From: Actinernus sp. WN-2022
Taxonomy: Eukaryota; Cnidaria; Anthozoa; Actiniaria; Actinernidae
Length of the DNA: 64,000 nt
Direction: 5' to 3'
Assembly (NCBI GenBank): GCA_030867875.1
Contig: JAOWCC010001589.1
Span: 137,923,745 to 137,987,744, forward strand
A program made the position numbers and the translations under genes. Under the pieces are notes generated by a model that saw nothing but the letters and a program-made list of their open reading frames with translations, was not told the DNA's origin and did no database searches. Shown here piece by piece: positions 1-10,032 of this stretch; position 1 is the first letter of the stretch; every line of letters begins with the position of its first letter.

Positions 1-414
1 TTATTCAACTGGAACACTTAACATTTGGCCCATATATGGCCCATATTAAAATTTCGGTGTGGGTTAGAACAAACTAACAACCAAACTCCTTGAGATAAAA
101 CATTATATAACAGCTATCGGGAATTATGATCAACGATGCTTTGGTTAATAATGGTTGTGATTGAGTTCACTGTGTGCATTCCATTTTTTTTAACCTTCCT
201 AACAATGAACTAACATCCTCCTTGATTTTGAACAAGTAACCCTTACTTACATGTATTATGTTTTTCAATAGCTCATATCCAGTGAATGTGTGTATAATAA
301 AACAATTATTGCACTCACTCTTGTCGTACTGAGCTCATATAGGACTCGAGTTCATAGAATAATCGTTAAATATACTTAAGATAATTATAACATCCATTAT
401 TGCTGCAGTATTAC

Positions 415-932
415 CTGACTAGTACTTCCAAAACCAAAGCCAGGCTTCTGACTTCCACTGCTTCCACTCATAGCACTAAATGCAAATGTAAAGCTGAGTT
501 GGGTTGGGGCAGCAGCTGATGTGGTAGCTCTAGTAAAGTTAAACTGGGGCATGATGGTGTTCCCCAAGGTTTGAGTATTGGTCCTTAAACCTGCTGTGAA
601 ACCTCTTAACTGGGGTGCTGCTATCACTGTAGCTGATAAATCTGTACTTCCTAATGTTGTTCCTGATGTGACAACCCCTGCACTTCCAGAACTCCCCGTA
701 AAGTGGAAAGGTGCGACTTTTGTAGGCTCAGTCGGTTTCGAAGCTCCAGCACCAAAAGCAAATAGAACAGAAGGTAAAGTTGCACGACCAGATGATTCAG
801 GTTTTGCATGCTCAGCTGGTTTAGAAGACTTGCTACCAAAAGCAAATGAAAGGGAAGGCAAAGCAGTGCCTCCAGATGATTCTGATTTTGCAAGTCCTGG
901 ATAGGGTGGAGGTCCTTTGTCAAGAGATGAAC
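415..932 (-). pseudogene. Orphan duplicated NUP153 FG-repeat exon
   Basis: This is a copy of the NUP153-like exon at 41749-42509, lying on the same strand but about 34 kb beyond the gene's own stop codon. Acceptor (TTTATCGCAG) and donor (CAG/GTAATA) are both kept. The copy is 518 bp against 761 bp: a clean 243-bp, 81-codon deletion removes the middle of the FG array and keeps the frame, which is open throughout. Around 14 of the remaining 172 residues differ from the source, several next to FG motifs (for example P to L before FAFG). No flanking NUP153 exons are seen beside it, so it probably makes no product unless spliced into an unknown transcript. The open frame could reflect a young duplication rather than function. 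Confidence 0.8.
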
Positions 933-1058
933 CTGCGATAAATAAGTTATTTTAATTAAAACAGAGCCTAAGTAATAATAATCATAGCCTTAAGCTTTTA
1001 TCTCTTTTGTCACACTGTGACTCTCTCGGAGCATAATCATAAGGCCAACACAATCTTA

Positions 1059-1349
1059 AAGGGGTTATGTCATGGTACTGCGCATGTATCGAGTAATCGC
1101 TCGTTTAGTGGCTATTAATTGGATACAAACAGTTAAACTTCCCTCCCTCAATGCTTGATTGAAAGGATTTTCAATATTTTTCCTGGAGACTGTTTATATA
1201 CACTGTTTGTTAGTCATTTTTGCATATTTGCTTTCATTTTATGCATCCCACATGGCCGAGAGGTTCGTTAGGTCATATCAAAATCGGTGCAAATAGCTCT
1301 TTCCGGCCCGGAAAAACGAATGTACAGTCTTACCGTGACACAGCCCCTT
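1059..1349. mobile_element. MITE with AAGGGG-type terminal inverted repeats, TA target
   Basis: Imperfect terminal inverted repeats AAGGGGTTATGTCATGG and, in reverse complement, AAGGGGCTGTGTCACGG bound 291 bp with no coding capacity. TA lies at both edges (1057-1058 and 1350-1351), which fits a TA target duplication of the Tc1/mariner type. Copy B of the segmental duplication lacks it, giving an approximate empty site near 42610-42630. Confidence 0.7.
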
Positions 1350-1420
1350 TATTCATATGAAAATGGTCAACTATTTACTCATGGCTATGATCCTGCTGTC
1401 ACTCATAGGGCTGGGCACTA

Positions 1421-1768
1421 AATGGGTAGACGGGAGGGGGAGGGGGCACTTGTACGATACATGGGTAGAGGGGAGGGGGAGGGGGCACTTGTACGATAAA
1501 TGGGGGAGGGGGAGGGGGCACTTGTATGATACATGGGTAGAGGGCACTTGTACAATAAATGGGGGAGGGGGAGGGGGCACTTGTATGATATATGGGTAGA
1601 GGGGAGGGGGCATTTGTATGATACATGGGTATAGGGGAGGGGGCACTTGTATGATAAATGGGTAGAAGGGAGGGGGCACTTATGATACATGGGTAGAGGG
1701 GAGGGGGAGGGGACACTTATATGATACATGGGTAGAGGGGAGGGGGCACTTGTATGATAAATGGGTAG
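1421..1768. repeat. G-rich minisatellite (unit about 35-43 bp)
   Basis: Roughly nine units built on GGGTAGAGGGGAGGGGG plus CACTTGTATGATACAT, with variation in the number of G-rich blocks. The same array is shorter in copy B (42691-42871), so it expanded or contracted after the duplication. Open frames on both strands here are products of the repeat, not genes. Confidence 0.9.
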
Positions 1769-1819
1769 GTACATGTATGTGCATTCATGCTGCTAATGTG
1801 AACCATGCCTTATGAAATT

Positions 1820-2379
1820 GCCGTAAAGACCTGTGTATAAGCCGCACCTTTTGCCACCAAATTTTCGTTCAAAATCGGGGGTGCGGCTTATCTACAGGAA
1901 CACCTAGAAAACGTATCAAAATTTGCATAAATTATCATTTTTTAAATCATGGGAAAACATTTCCCAAATTGCTGGGTTGCACTTAGCATCAATGCCACTA
2001 TCTTGGTTGACATTAACAAAAGATTCCTCATTCGATCAACCATGAAACCAAAATATTTCTTCGTTTGATTCAACCAACATGGCCGCCACGTCTTTGTTAT
2101 TTGAATCTCTGGGAATTGATTGCAAATCAGCAATACAACCAAAAACAACAGCTCTCAGATTCGCTCTGTGTCAAACTCTTTGCCGACTGCCTCGTTGTTG
2201 TAAATCAAATCGATTTCTACTCAAGCTCCGATCCTCTCCTTCGTTTTCCAAAGAAGACTAGCTGTCCAGTTGTCATCTTCTCTGCTAACACCTTGAATGG
2301 TTCCTAGTGTTGTTAATGCCCATAACTGGTCTGGAAGCCTTCAAATTTCCAAATAAAGTATCATTCTCGTCTAGTTCAT
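1820..2379. mobile_element. Truncated MITE, CCGTAAAGACC family
   Basis: Begins CCGTAAAGACCTGTGTATAA and matches 42919-43472. The distal inverted repeat present in copy B at about 43885-43914 is missing because the duplication ends inside the element. No coding region. Confidence 0.75.
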
Positions 2380-2404
2380 CACCATTCCATTTAATTTCTG
2401 CACC

Positions 2405-2665
2405 CCCCCTATGGAAGAGTTTTTCTGAGGGGAGGAACTAGAAAAAAGGTTTTCTGACGGGGGTCACCAGGGGAGAAGAGTTTTCTGAGAGGATTGCAGG
2501 GAGAAGAAGTTTTTCTTTGGGGGATCACCCTGGGGGACTGAGTTTTTTTCTTCTGAGGGGGGTAGGTATATTCTCCCAACCACCACACCAACCACCTACA
2601 GACTATAGAAGAGATTTTCTGAGGGGGAGGGGAGGACACAGATTCTGAGGGGGAGGAGAGGACAC
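2405..2665. repeat. Degenerate GTTTTCTGAGGGG repeats
   Basis: About eight imperfect copies of a 20-40 bp motif centred on GTTTTCTGAGGGGGAGG. The spacing is irregular. Nothing here looks coding; the open frame on the minus strand follows the repeat. Confidence 0.65.
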
Positions 2666-2912
2666 AGACAGACAGAGACAGACAGACAACACTTTATTTT
2701 TTATATTGCCACCTTGCAAAAAAAGAAAAGATTTTACATGAGTGTTTAAGTTCCCACAACAGTTAATAAACTTAAATTATAAATTATTACTCTAATTTTT
2801 TTGTGAATTAGGGCAGTGACTTTTCTCTTTTTAAATAGTCATACACAAATTTAGCGGTTCTTTTCATTTGTTCTATTGATGGATTAGGATGGTGGTGGGG
2901 TTTGTTGGAGAT

Positions 2913-2934
2913 GGGGGGGGGGGGGGGGGGGGGG
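2913..2934. repeat. Poly-G tract (22 G)
   Basis: A run of 22 G on the plus strand. The surrounding 2670-3300 holds AT-rich sequence in which I see no gene. Confidence 0.95.
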
Positions 2935-3312
2935 ATGGGTTGAGTTATTGTGTAGTTTTTGTGTGTATGTTTATATGTAACAGGGGAAGAGGACATCTTA
3001 TTTTTGAAGTCGTTATCTATATGTACTGTATCATTATGATAAGGGGTATGGTCAGAATGGATAATTTTAAAAATATTAATTTGGTATAAGTTAAATTATG
3101 ATGTGAACATAATTTTTTCACCGCCTAGCTGTTACGTACCAGACTAATTCGGATTCAGACTAATTGTTTTCGAGCTGATAAATAGTTTTGTACAGAATTA
3201 CAAGTTTTCTTTAATGAAGTTGTCAAAAACATTTACATGTATTTTAGAAAGTTTAAATACAAACATAAGTACGCAATTTTATAACAGTATATCGTATCGT
3301 ACTGGCAGGAAA

Positions 3313-3822
3313 CAAGGGCACCCAACGAAGTTTTCGGTTAAAAAGCTGTTCGGGAGAGTATTTAAGTTAGCCTAAAACTTTCGGATTTGAAAAAATTGTC
3401 CCTAGAAAATTGTTTTCTGAAATACTGGCTAGAAAATTTGTTTTCAATCCCTAGAAAATTATACAAGAAAAGAGAGACTAAAAGGTTTGCCCTAAAATAT
3501 TCATACGTCCCAATTCGTCTGATCAATAGAGTCAGAACAGGAAAAAATAATTCCTAAAAAATTCGTACCTCCACAAAACTTTGCAACATGAAGTTACTTG
3601 GGCTAGAAAATTATTGTTATGTTCTAGACTACTAACAAATTCGTAGGCCGGAATATTTTGCCATAGTATATTCGGTTGACGCGATTTCCACCAAGAAAAT
3701 CCGAACAGCTAATAGCTTTCTAGAATACGTCAAAAGACATAGTAGGTGCCTTAAAATGGCTAGATAAGCTGCAGACAACTGGTTTCAAACGAATTTCAAA
3801 AATTACTCATTGGGTGCCCTTG
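3313..3822. mobile_element. MITE bounded by CAAGGGCACCCAA repeats
   Basis: Terminal inverted repeats CAAGGGCACCCAACGA and, at the right end in reverse complement, CAAGGGCACCCAATGA enclose about 510 bp. The interior repeats a CTAGAAAATT-like motif several times and has no open frame. I could not see a convincing target duplication. The flanking 3823-4160 shows nothing recognisable. Confidence 0.6.
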
Positions 3823-4163
3823 ACGAAATCAGGGACTTAAATGATTAAGTGCATTAAATGAATGCGGTATGTCGCAGCCACGTCTTTGGGCAGAAACGAA
3901 GATCTCCAGTTAGATAAATTCTGTCAAGATACGAAACCTGCAAAACTTTCTTTCCGTCTTGCGTGCTCACTCAAGAAATCAAATGGTGCTGTAACTACTT
4001 GAAATAACGCTGTTTGAGCAGTACAATGTTTTGAAGATCACTCTCCCGGAAATTCTTTTGAAGGGCTTCTCCCAAAAAATACTAAAAAATGTCCCGAAAC
4101 TTTTGAGGCGAAAAAGATTTTGAGATACAACACATCTTATTTGCTTTTTTATTTTTTTATTTC

Positions 4164-4204
4164 ATTCTGAATGCCGGAAGAAATATATTTCCGGCATTCA
4201 GAAT
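4164..4204. repeat. Perfect short hairpin
   Basis: Arms ATTCTGAATGCCGGAA and TTCCGGCATTCAGAAT (16 bp each) around a 9-base AT-rich loop. No role is evident. It could be the remnant core of a palindromic repeat. Confidence 0.75.
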
Positions 4205-4468
4205 ATTTGCCGGTAGGCGTCCGCATTTTATCCACACTATTATTATAATGTCATTCCAGTTTATGATCATATATTGGACCACCACGGGTTTGTTTTTAAA
4301 AGCTTTAATTACTGGACCGGAAATAGCATTCAAATAACAAAAACATGCCCAGTCATTCCTCTCCGGCCTCGTGCTCGATCCTGAGTCGAATGGGAAGGAA
4401 CTAGGATTCAAGTACAAACTCCTGAGTCAGTGTGATCAGCAGATCGAGCCTGCTAAAATCTCTCTACC

Positions 4469-5019
4469 CACGTGTGTATGATTCTTTCAGAAATTTGGGG
4501 TCATGAAGCTCTAAATATTCCAGGATTTGATATTATCACCATTAATCCTCCGAAAAAGTTAAATACTAAAAAATCTGGGAGATTTTCTGGGGGTATTTTG
4601 ATTGCATCCTCTCTGAAGGGAGGTGTGTCTGTTATCAAAAGCTCACCAGATTACATTTGGAGCAAGCTAGACAAGACCTTTTTCCAATTGGAAAAGGATA
4701 TATTTTTATGTTCATGTTACATACCTCCATGCGATTCTCCCTATTTTGATCCCAATGTTTTCACAAATTTAGAGAACAACATCAATTTGTTTCAGAGAAA
4801 TGGCAGGTTCCGTTATTTTAGCTGGGGATTTAAATGCCCGTACTGGTAATTTGTACAACTTTATTGGTACAGAGCGATCAAGACACATTTTGGCAGACTG
4901 CCTTCCCATGCAGACACATCTCGCTAAAAGGAAAAATTTAGACAGTCAAGTGAACAGTCACGGAAAAGCCATACTGGAGATATGTAAAGCCTTAGACTTA
5001 CGTATCCTTAATGGTAGGC
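4469..5019 (+). pseudogene. LINE AP-endonuclease domain fragment
   Basis: Translated pieces resemble the apurinic endonuclease of CR1/L2/Jockey-type non-LTR retrotransposons, which nicks the target before reverse transcription. Frame 4472-4849 carries GRFSGGILI, then KLDKTFFQLEKDIFLCSCYI. A frameshift near 4795 moves the frame to 4800-5018, which has VILAGDLNARTG, the conserved asparagine-containing GDxNxRTG motif. The N-terminal start of the domain is absent and the match stops abruptly at 5019, where another repeat begins. The missing C-terminal part of such a domain appears at 13150, so both may derive from one element later split. It is dead as a gene. Confidence 0.75.
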
Positions 5020-5212
5020 TTAAAGTGTTTATGAAACAAAATTTTGCATCTTTATTTTATTGCAGAATTATAAAGTTCATTCTTTTCTGATTATCAAGAG
5101 TATATTTATTTTTCAGTTCTGCCTTCGGAAAGGTCAAATTGACTAGTTTATGCTTAAAACTGTCCGGGGCCTGGAACCGAATCTGCCATTACAATGACGT
5201 CACTGTGAGGAC
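5019..5212 (+). repeat. Interspersed repeat, copy 1 (CTTAAAGTGTTTATGAAA)
   Basis: Matches the reverse complement of 11362-11573 from CTTAAAGTGTTTATGAAAC to GTGAGGACT, including TCTTTATTTTATTGCAGAAT and TGACGTCACTGTGAGGACT. The sharp start falls where the LINE endonuclease stops, as expected of an insertion. 5213-5380 holds AT-rich sequence only. Confidence 0.7.
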
Positions 5213-5380
5213 TTGCAAGTGACAACTGCCTAAATATGATCATGTAGGACGACACGCATTTCTACAAAAATACAATATAATAAAGCACAAACAATTCAAT
5301 ACAAAAAAATGAAATACAGTAGAACGCAACACAATACTTAACAAAAAAAAGAAGGTTCTCCTTGTTCTATAAAAACATTA

Positions 5381-5406
5381 GGGACTTTAAGCAACTCACG
5401 ACGACG
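5381..5406 (+). repeat. Harbinger left terminal inverted repeat
   Basis: GGGACTTTAAGCAACTCACG followed by ACGACG, identical to the reverse complement of 9413-9438. Beyond 26 bp both ends stay rich in GACGAC but diverge. It is the presumed transposase binding and cleavage site. Confidence 0.9.
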
Positions 5407-5504
5407 GTCCAGACGACGACGGCTGTGACAAAGGAGAACTGGGCCGAGGTCGTCGTGTTTCGGCGGGAAAAATAAAATTAAGCAAACTGAAGACGACACC
5501 ACTG

Positions 5505-6740
5505 TTGCTACAAAATTCCTCGGAAGATGACGTCTCTAAAAGCTACTCGAGAAGCTTTATTTACTGCGAAGAATTGATAAATGACGAAGAATTCCTTATT
5601 TTAAACGATCTCAACTGCTCTCAAAATCTCGACTTCCCGTACTGTTCATACGAAAAATTCAACCTAGAAGATATCGATGAATCCGAGTGCATTGCTGAAT
5701 TTCGTTTTGAGAAGCACCATATTTTATTACTTGAGGAGGTACTACAGATCCCAGCTTTAATGAAGTGCCGACAGCGTTCGGTTTTCTATGGGACAGAAGG
5801 ACTGTGCATGCTACTGAAAAGACTTGCCTACCCTTGCAGATATTCTGACCTTATTCATCGCTTTGGCAGACCAGTCCCTGTTATAGGCATGATCACCAAC
5901 ACAGTGCTAGACTACATATATGACACACATGGCCACAAGATAATTAACTGGAACAACGATATTTTGAACCCTCCCTCCTTGCAAATGTACGCCGATGCAA
6001 TTTCTGCTAAAGGAGCAACCTTTAACAACTGCTTCGGCTTCGTAGATGGGACTGTTAGACCAATTTGCAGACCAGGGGAAAGACAAAGGGTAATGTACAA
6101 TGGCCACAAGAGGGTTCACGCCATCAAGTTCCAATCCGTTGCATTACCAAATGGTCTCATTGGCAACATTTATGGTCCAGTTGGTAAGTAGTAAAATGGC
6201 GAATCGATATAGGAGGGGGATATAATTAAGAAACTAAAATAATGTGGTAAATTATTATATATATTTATATTAGCTGTCATTAATCAAGAACAAAACATGT
6301 TTTCATTGCATATCCATCATCGTAAAGAAGGAAGAAAGCATGATGCAGGCATGCTGGCAGACTCTGGACTATTGAGGCAACTGCAGCAGTTTGCATTTTC
6401 TCCAACAGGACAGCCGATGTGTATATATGGAGACCCTGCATACCCATTAAGGGTGCATTTGCAGGGACCATTCAAAAATGCAGTCCGAACTCCTCAGATG
6501 GAGCAGTTTAATTCATCAATGAGTGCAGTGAGAATATCAGTAGAATGGCTATTTGCAGATATTGTGAATTGTTTTAAGTTTATGGATTTCAAAAAAAATC
6601 TGAAGGTTTGCTTAAGTAGTGTGGGAAAAATGTACATTGTGTCTGCCCTCCTTCGCAATGCTCTGACCTGTCTGTATGGCAATAGCACTTCTCAGTTTTT
6701 TGATGTTAAGCCTCCAAGCCTAGAGGATTACTTTGCATAA
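5505..6740 (+). CDS. PIF/Harbinger DDE transposase (HARBI1-like), two exons
   Basis: Predicted to cut and join the Harbinger ends in the nucleus. Exon 1 runs to 6183 and splices (TTG/GTAAGT) to 6328 (GTAAAG/AAGG). The join restores a GxVEGRKHD-type motif usual in this family and gives about 363 residues counted from 5505. Catalytic acidic residues are present: D in GFVDGT (near 6045), D in IYGDPAYPL (near 6430) and E in ISVEWLF (near 6545). The N-terminal half has RQRSVFYGTEGLCMLLKR and the YCRYSDLI-like core typical of DDE_4 proteins. The frame is open back to 5391 but has no ATG before 5760, which lies inside conserved sequence, so the start is either lost, non-AUG or supplied otherwise. 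The stop at 6738-6740 is followed by AATAAA near 6814. Confidence 0.85.
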
Positions 6741-6981
6741 ATATAATACATTCCAAACTCGGTGATATAAAACCCAATAGTGAGCAACGTGGTTTTATTA
6801 ACTATCACTTTCAATAAAATGTCAAGTCTGTGTTTTACAATGTGTTCTAAGCTGCACCAAGTTCCCTGCAAAACTACATGAAGCATAATACAATCCAAAC
6901 TGATATATAACCCAACAGTAAAGGACAAACCACTATTTCCTTGGAGGGGAGGGGGGTGGTTAGAAACATGGACCCACAATA

Positions 6982-7172
6982 GACCCTTTCAGCTTGCCTG
7001 TTTGTTGCCCCACAGACCACGTGACTTTTCCATTGAGTAATATGTTTTTTGTTTTTCTGTATCCCAAGAGGAAATGTACCAATTTCTATAATTGGAAAAC
7101 AAAGCACTGAATCCTCTGGAGAACTATCACGTAGTCTGAAATGGGGCAACAAACAGGCAAGCTGAAAGGGTC
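6982..7172. mobile_element. MITE nested in Harbinger, TA target
   Basis: Near-perfect inverted repeats of about 31 bp, starting GACCCTTTCAGCTTGCCTGT, enclose 191 bp. TA lies on both sides (6980-6981 and 7173-7174). It sits in the non-coding space between the two convergent Harbinger genes, so it did not damage either. A poly-C run follows at 7292-7305. Confidence 0.8.
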
Positions 7173-7694
7173 TATAAAAAAATTGTTGATTGCTGCATCT
7201 GTGCAGTCAATTTCCTGCCCTCCAAAAAACGGTTATAATTACGCTGTGCATTTTAAGGCTCTGAAAACAATTTTCTTTAATTTTTCTCAACCCCCCCCCC
7301 CCCCCTTCACCACACCCTCCAACAAAATTATGGTTCATCCCAATAAGCTATGTGATTTTATTCACTACTGCTTTCAATAAACATGAAACCTGTGTCTTAC
7401 AATGTGTTCCCTGCAAAAATACCGAAAGTTGTCTAATAACTAGCAAAGAACTGAACATAAAACAATTATCGATGCTTGCATTTAGTACTGTTTATGTTCT
7501 AGAGAACCATAAGGGAGCAGCTATTTATTATGGGTTTGGGTGGTGTGGGTGCCGGAAACTCCAAATATTTTTTTTCTCACTCACTGCAGCCCCAGTGACA
7601 TTTGTTTTCAAACCACTCCTATACAGGGACAAACTATTCAAAGTATTCCTTACCCACTGCCCCACCCATAATGAATGACCAGTCCCTAAATGCT

Positions 7695-9110
7695 CTATTT
7701 TGTCATCATTTTTTCCAGAATTGCCAGCACTGTCTGATTTTGCTGTTGATTCTGTTGCACGAACATAGATAACATATCTTGTGTCTGCTGCCTTTGATGC
7801 AGCTGCTGCATCTGCATCTGTTGAAGCATATTACTCTGTTGTTCATTGAGTTTTTGCTGCTCAGCTCTCTGTGCCTCCCTCTCCTTCCTTTTTCCCTCCA
7901 TTTCATCATGTTTCAGCTGAAATTCTCTCTCCATTTTCTCTCTCATAAAATCTAATGTATCTGTGCCACTTCTTCTATTCTTCTTAACTTTTGGAGCCGC
8001 AGCCTCCCCATTACCTTCCCCTTTACGTTTCTTTGTGTCTCCAATTTTTTCCATTGCTTGCAGGCGCATTTCTTCAGCATTCACCTTATCTCTCTGGTCC
8101 TTTTGCTTAGTTTCTTCACACGCATCCAATCCTGTCTTTGCCTCCTTTTCCTTTGCAAGAATCTCTTCTAATGCTAGATCAAGTTCTGTTAGATCAGGTA
8201 CTTCAATACCTGTGGCTCTTTCCTCTTCCCTGATTTTAAAGGCATAGTTCTTGAGCAGAAGTTTTGCTCTGTCCCTGACAGCTCTCTCTGAAACCCTGAA
8301 ATGTGGTATTTCAATAGCATTGAGGTTTTTGGCAATGACTTCCCATGCCTGGCCACTCTCCCTACTTCTTGACTTGAATTTGAATGGTTCACATACCAAA
8401 ATCTCTCTGGCTAACAACACATCATGATCTTTAGACCACTTAAATGTCACTGGAAAATCCCTAGAAGACCAAGCAAAAAAAACACTTTCTAACTCTGTTG
8501 TTTATAAGTAATAGATAAAGAAATCGTGTCCGATCTTTATCCGATTTACAAACTCGAGCTGAAAGCGAGTTTGATAATAAAGTCTAAAGACTTTCATTTA
8601 ATGTTGCTTAATCGTGCTAAGTAAAATTGTTGAAATTCAGATTTTTGTACTCGAGTTCAAATATAAAATAACCAAATGATTAGAGCCATAGGCATAGTCA
8701 TAGAGAGTATGAACATGTATGTATAGATCGATTCATCGAAAATAAATAAGCTCTTGTCTTTGGGAGTCTCAAGGTATTAAAGTCTTTAACGAAAAGTTGA
8801 ATTGTCCAATTCCAATATTCGTGACTTTAAGAATCATTTGAAAACGAAATCCAATTTTCACACGTACATTTAAATAAGTGAAAATTTTATCTATCCGAGT
8901 ATACAATTTTACTTGAAAAGGTGAATGATCAGGTCAAAATGTGATTTTTTTTCACAGATACCCTTGGTAGTTTCTATAATAAAGGTAAACGATTGCAGGT
9001 TCAAGTTTTAACTTGATTTCTTAAAAGGTTTTAAATCAAATGCGCAAATATTCGCAAACGAAGTAAATTAATTTTACTTACGGCGCCTTTTGCTTTGCCG
9101 CGTTTGCCAT
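7695..9110 (-). CDS. Myb/SANT-like Harbinger accessory protein, two exons
   Basis: The DNA-binding partner that PIF/Harbinger transposases need for nuclear import and end recognition. Exon 1 is 29 bp (9110-9082): an ATG, then MANAAKQKA, then a GTAAGT donor. Exon 2 (8460-7695) follows a TTCTAG acceptor. The join keeps the frame and gives 264 residues with a stop at 7695. Residues about 15-85 form a trihelix-type Myb region (FKWSKDHDVLLAREIL, GQAWEVIAKNLN, RAVRDRAKLLL). A central basic patch (KKRKGEG, KVKKNRR) could be a nuclear signal. The last 100 residues are glutamine-rich coiled coil ending ILEKMMTK. I see no break, so this gene may still be functional. The 8461-9081 intron shows no other gene. 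Confidence 0.8.
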
Positions 9111-9412
9111 AATAACTAGAACTTAGAAGAGAGGATTTTCCTGAATGAATAACAAGTTCAAAGTTACTTCAAAGCCATCAAAAACCGTATATGTAACTTA
9201 AGGAAACACTAAACAACACTGATAGCTGATTTTGCTTGTATAAAACACACAGAATAATGTCAAAATTATAGAATAATCCTCACCTTTTCACGACGACCGC
9301 TACGAAAACTACCACGCGTCGTCGACATCTGGACGACGACAGAGGTTTGGCAGGTGTCATGCGCAGTTGGTGCCTGCATTGCATTTCTACTTCCGGTCAA
9401 CTGATTTGCCGT

Positions 9413-9438
9413 CGTCGTCGTGAGTTGCTTAAAGTCCC
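9413..9438 (-). repeat. Harbinger right terminal inverted repeat
   Basis: Reverse complement of 5381-5406, ending CTTAAAGTCCC. Together with the left copy it defines the element. 9439-10026 to its right holds AT-rich sequence in which I recognise nothing. Confidence 0.9.
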
Positions 9439-10032
9439 TAATATTGCACCTCGAGGTCTTGAAAAACTGCGGAGGCACGAGCAGAACGCGGGTACATTTA
9501 GCAGCATTTCAAACAAGGAGAACCATCTTTTATTCGTTTTATAATATAAACTTTAATCTAGACGCAGTAAAGTAAACTATCTAATTTTAAGAACCCAAAT
9601 AAAAATCTACTAAGCAAATAAACTGACTACAGCGAAAACTCCATTTTACTGTACTCGACTTGTTTACAACATTTCTCGTCGCTGATTGGTTCAATTCTGA
9701 CAGCTTGACATTGACGATCTGAAAAATTGTTTCTTATTGGATGAAATAACCTGCAAGACTGCCGGCGACATTAACGGGCTGTAAAATTGTCAACTGATCA
9801 AAACTGTTGCAGGAAACACAAGTGCTTTCTTTTCACAATGTATGGCCATCACAGGAGAAGTTTATCTGCACATTGTGATAGTGTTGAAAATGCCTGATGG
9901 AAAAACATTCATACTCATAGAGAAAGCGTTTATAATATAGCGAATTCTGAGACTGAGTTATGTGAGTTGAGGTTCCCGACTACATGTATATTTTCTACAA
10001 CAACTGCATCGTTGTCAGACACTGGCATTCTG

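Larger units (their letters stand above)
63..2379. repeat. Segmental duplication, copy A (source 41387-43472)
   Basis: This block repeats 41387-43472 in the same orientation. In order it holds the orphan FG exon, a MITE that copy B lacks, a G-rich minisatellite and the first part of a MITE that is complete in copy B. The right edge falls inside that MITE, so the MITE was present before the duplication and 41387-43472 is the likely source. Edges are by eye and good to about 10 bases. Confidence 0.85.
5381..9438. mobile_element. PIF/Harbinger-type DNA transposon, near complete
   Basis: A 4,058-bp element bounded by 26-bp terminal inverted repeats starting GGGACTTTAAGCAACTCACG. It encodes a DDE transposase on the plus strand and, in the opposite direction, a Myb/SANT-like protein, the classic two-gene layout of PIF/Harbinger elements. 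The bases outside are TTA on the left and TAA on the right. These fit the usual TWA target but are not an exact direct repeat; read as TA they are identical. The two genes converge on 6741-7694, which contains AATAAA signals and a nested MITE. Coding frames are intact apart from the missing transposase start codon. Confidence 0.88.

Noticed and set aside
578..904. Plus-strand frame opposite the duplicated FG exon
   Set aside because: A shadow of the minus-strand exon; the same shadow occurs at 41846-42151.
1357..1774. Open frames on both strands in the G-rich minisatellite
   Set aside because: They repeat with the unit and exist in several frames at once; no gene.
4164..4204. Helitron 3' end
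   Set aside because: The hairpin is not followed by a CTRR terminus, and no Rep/helicase sequence is near.
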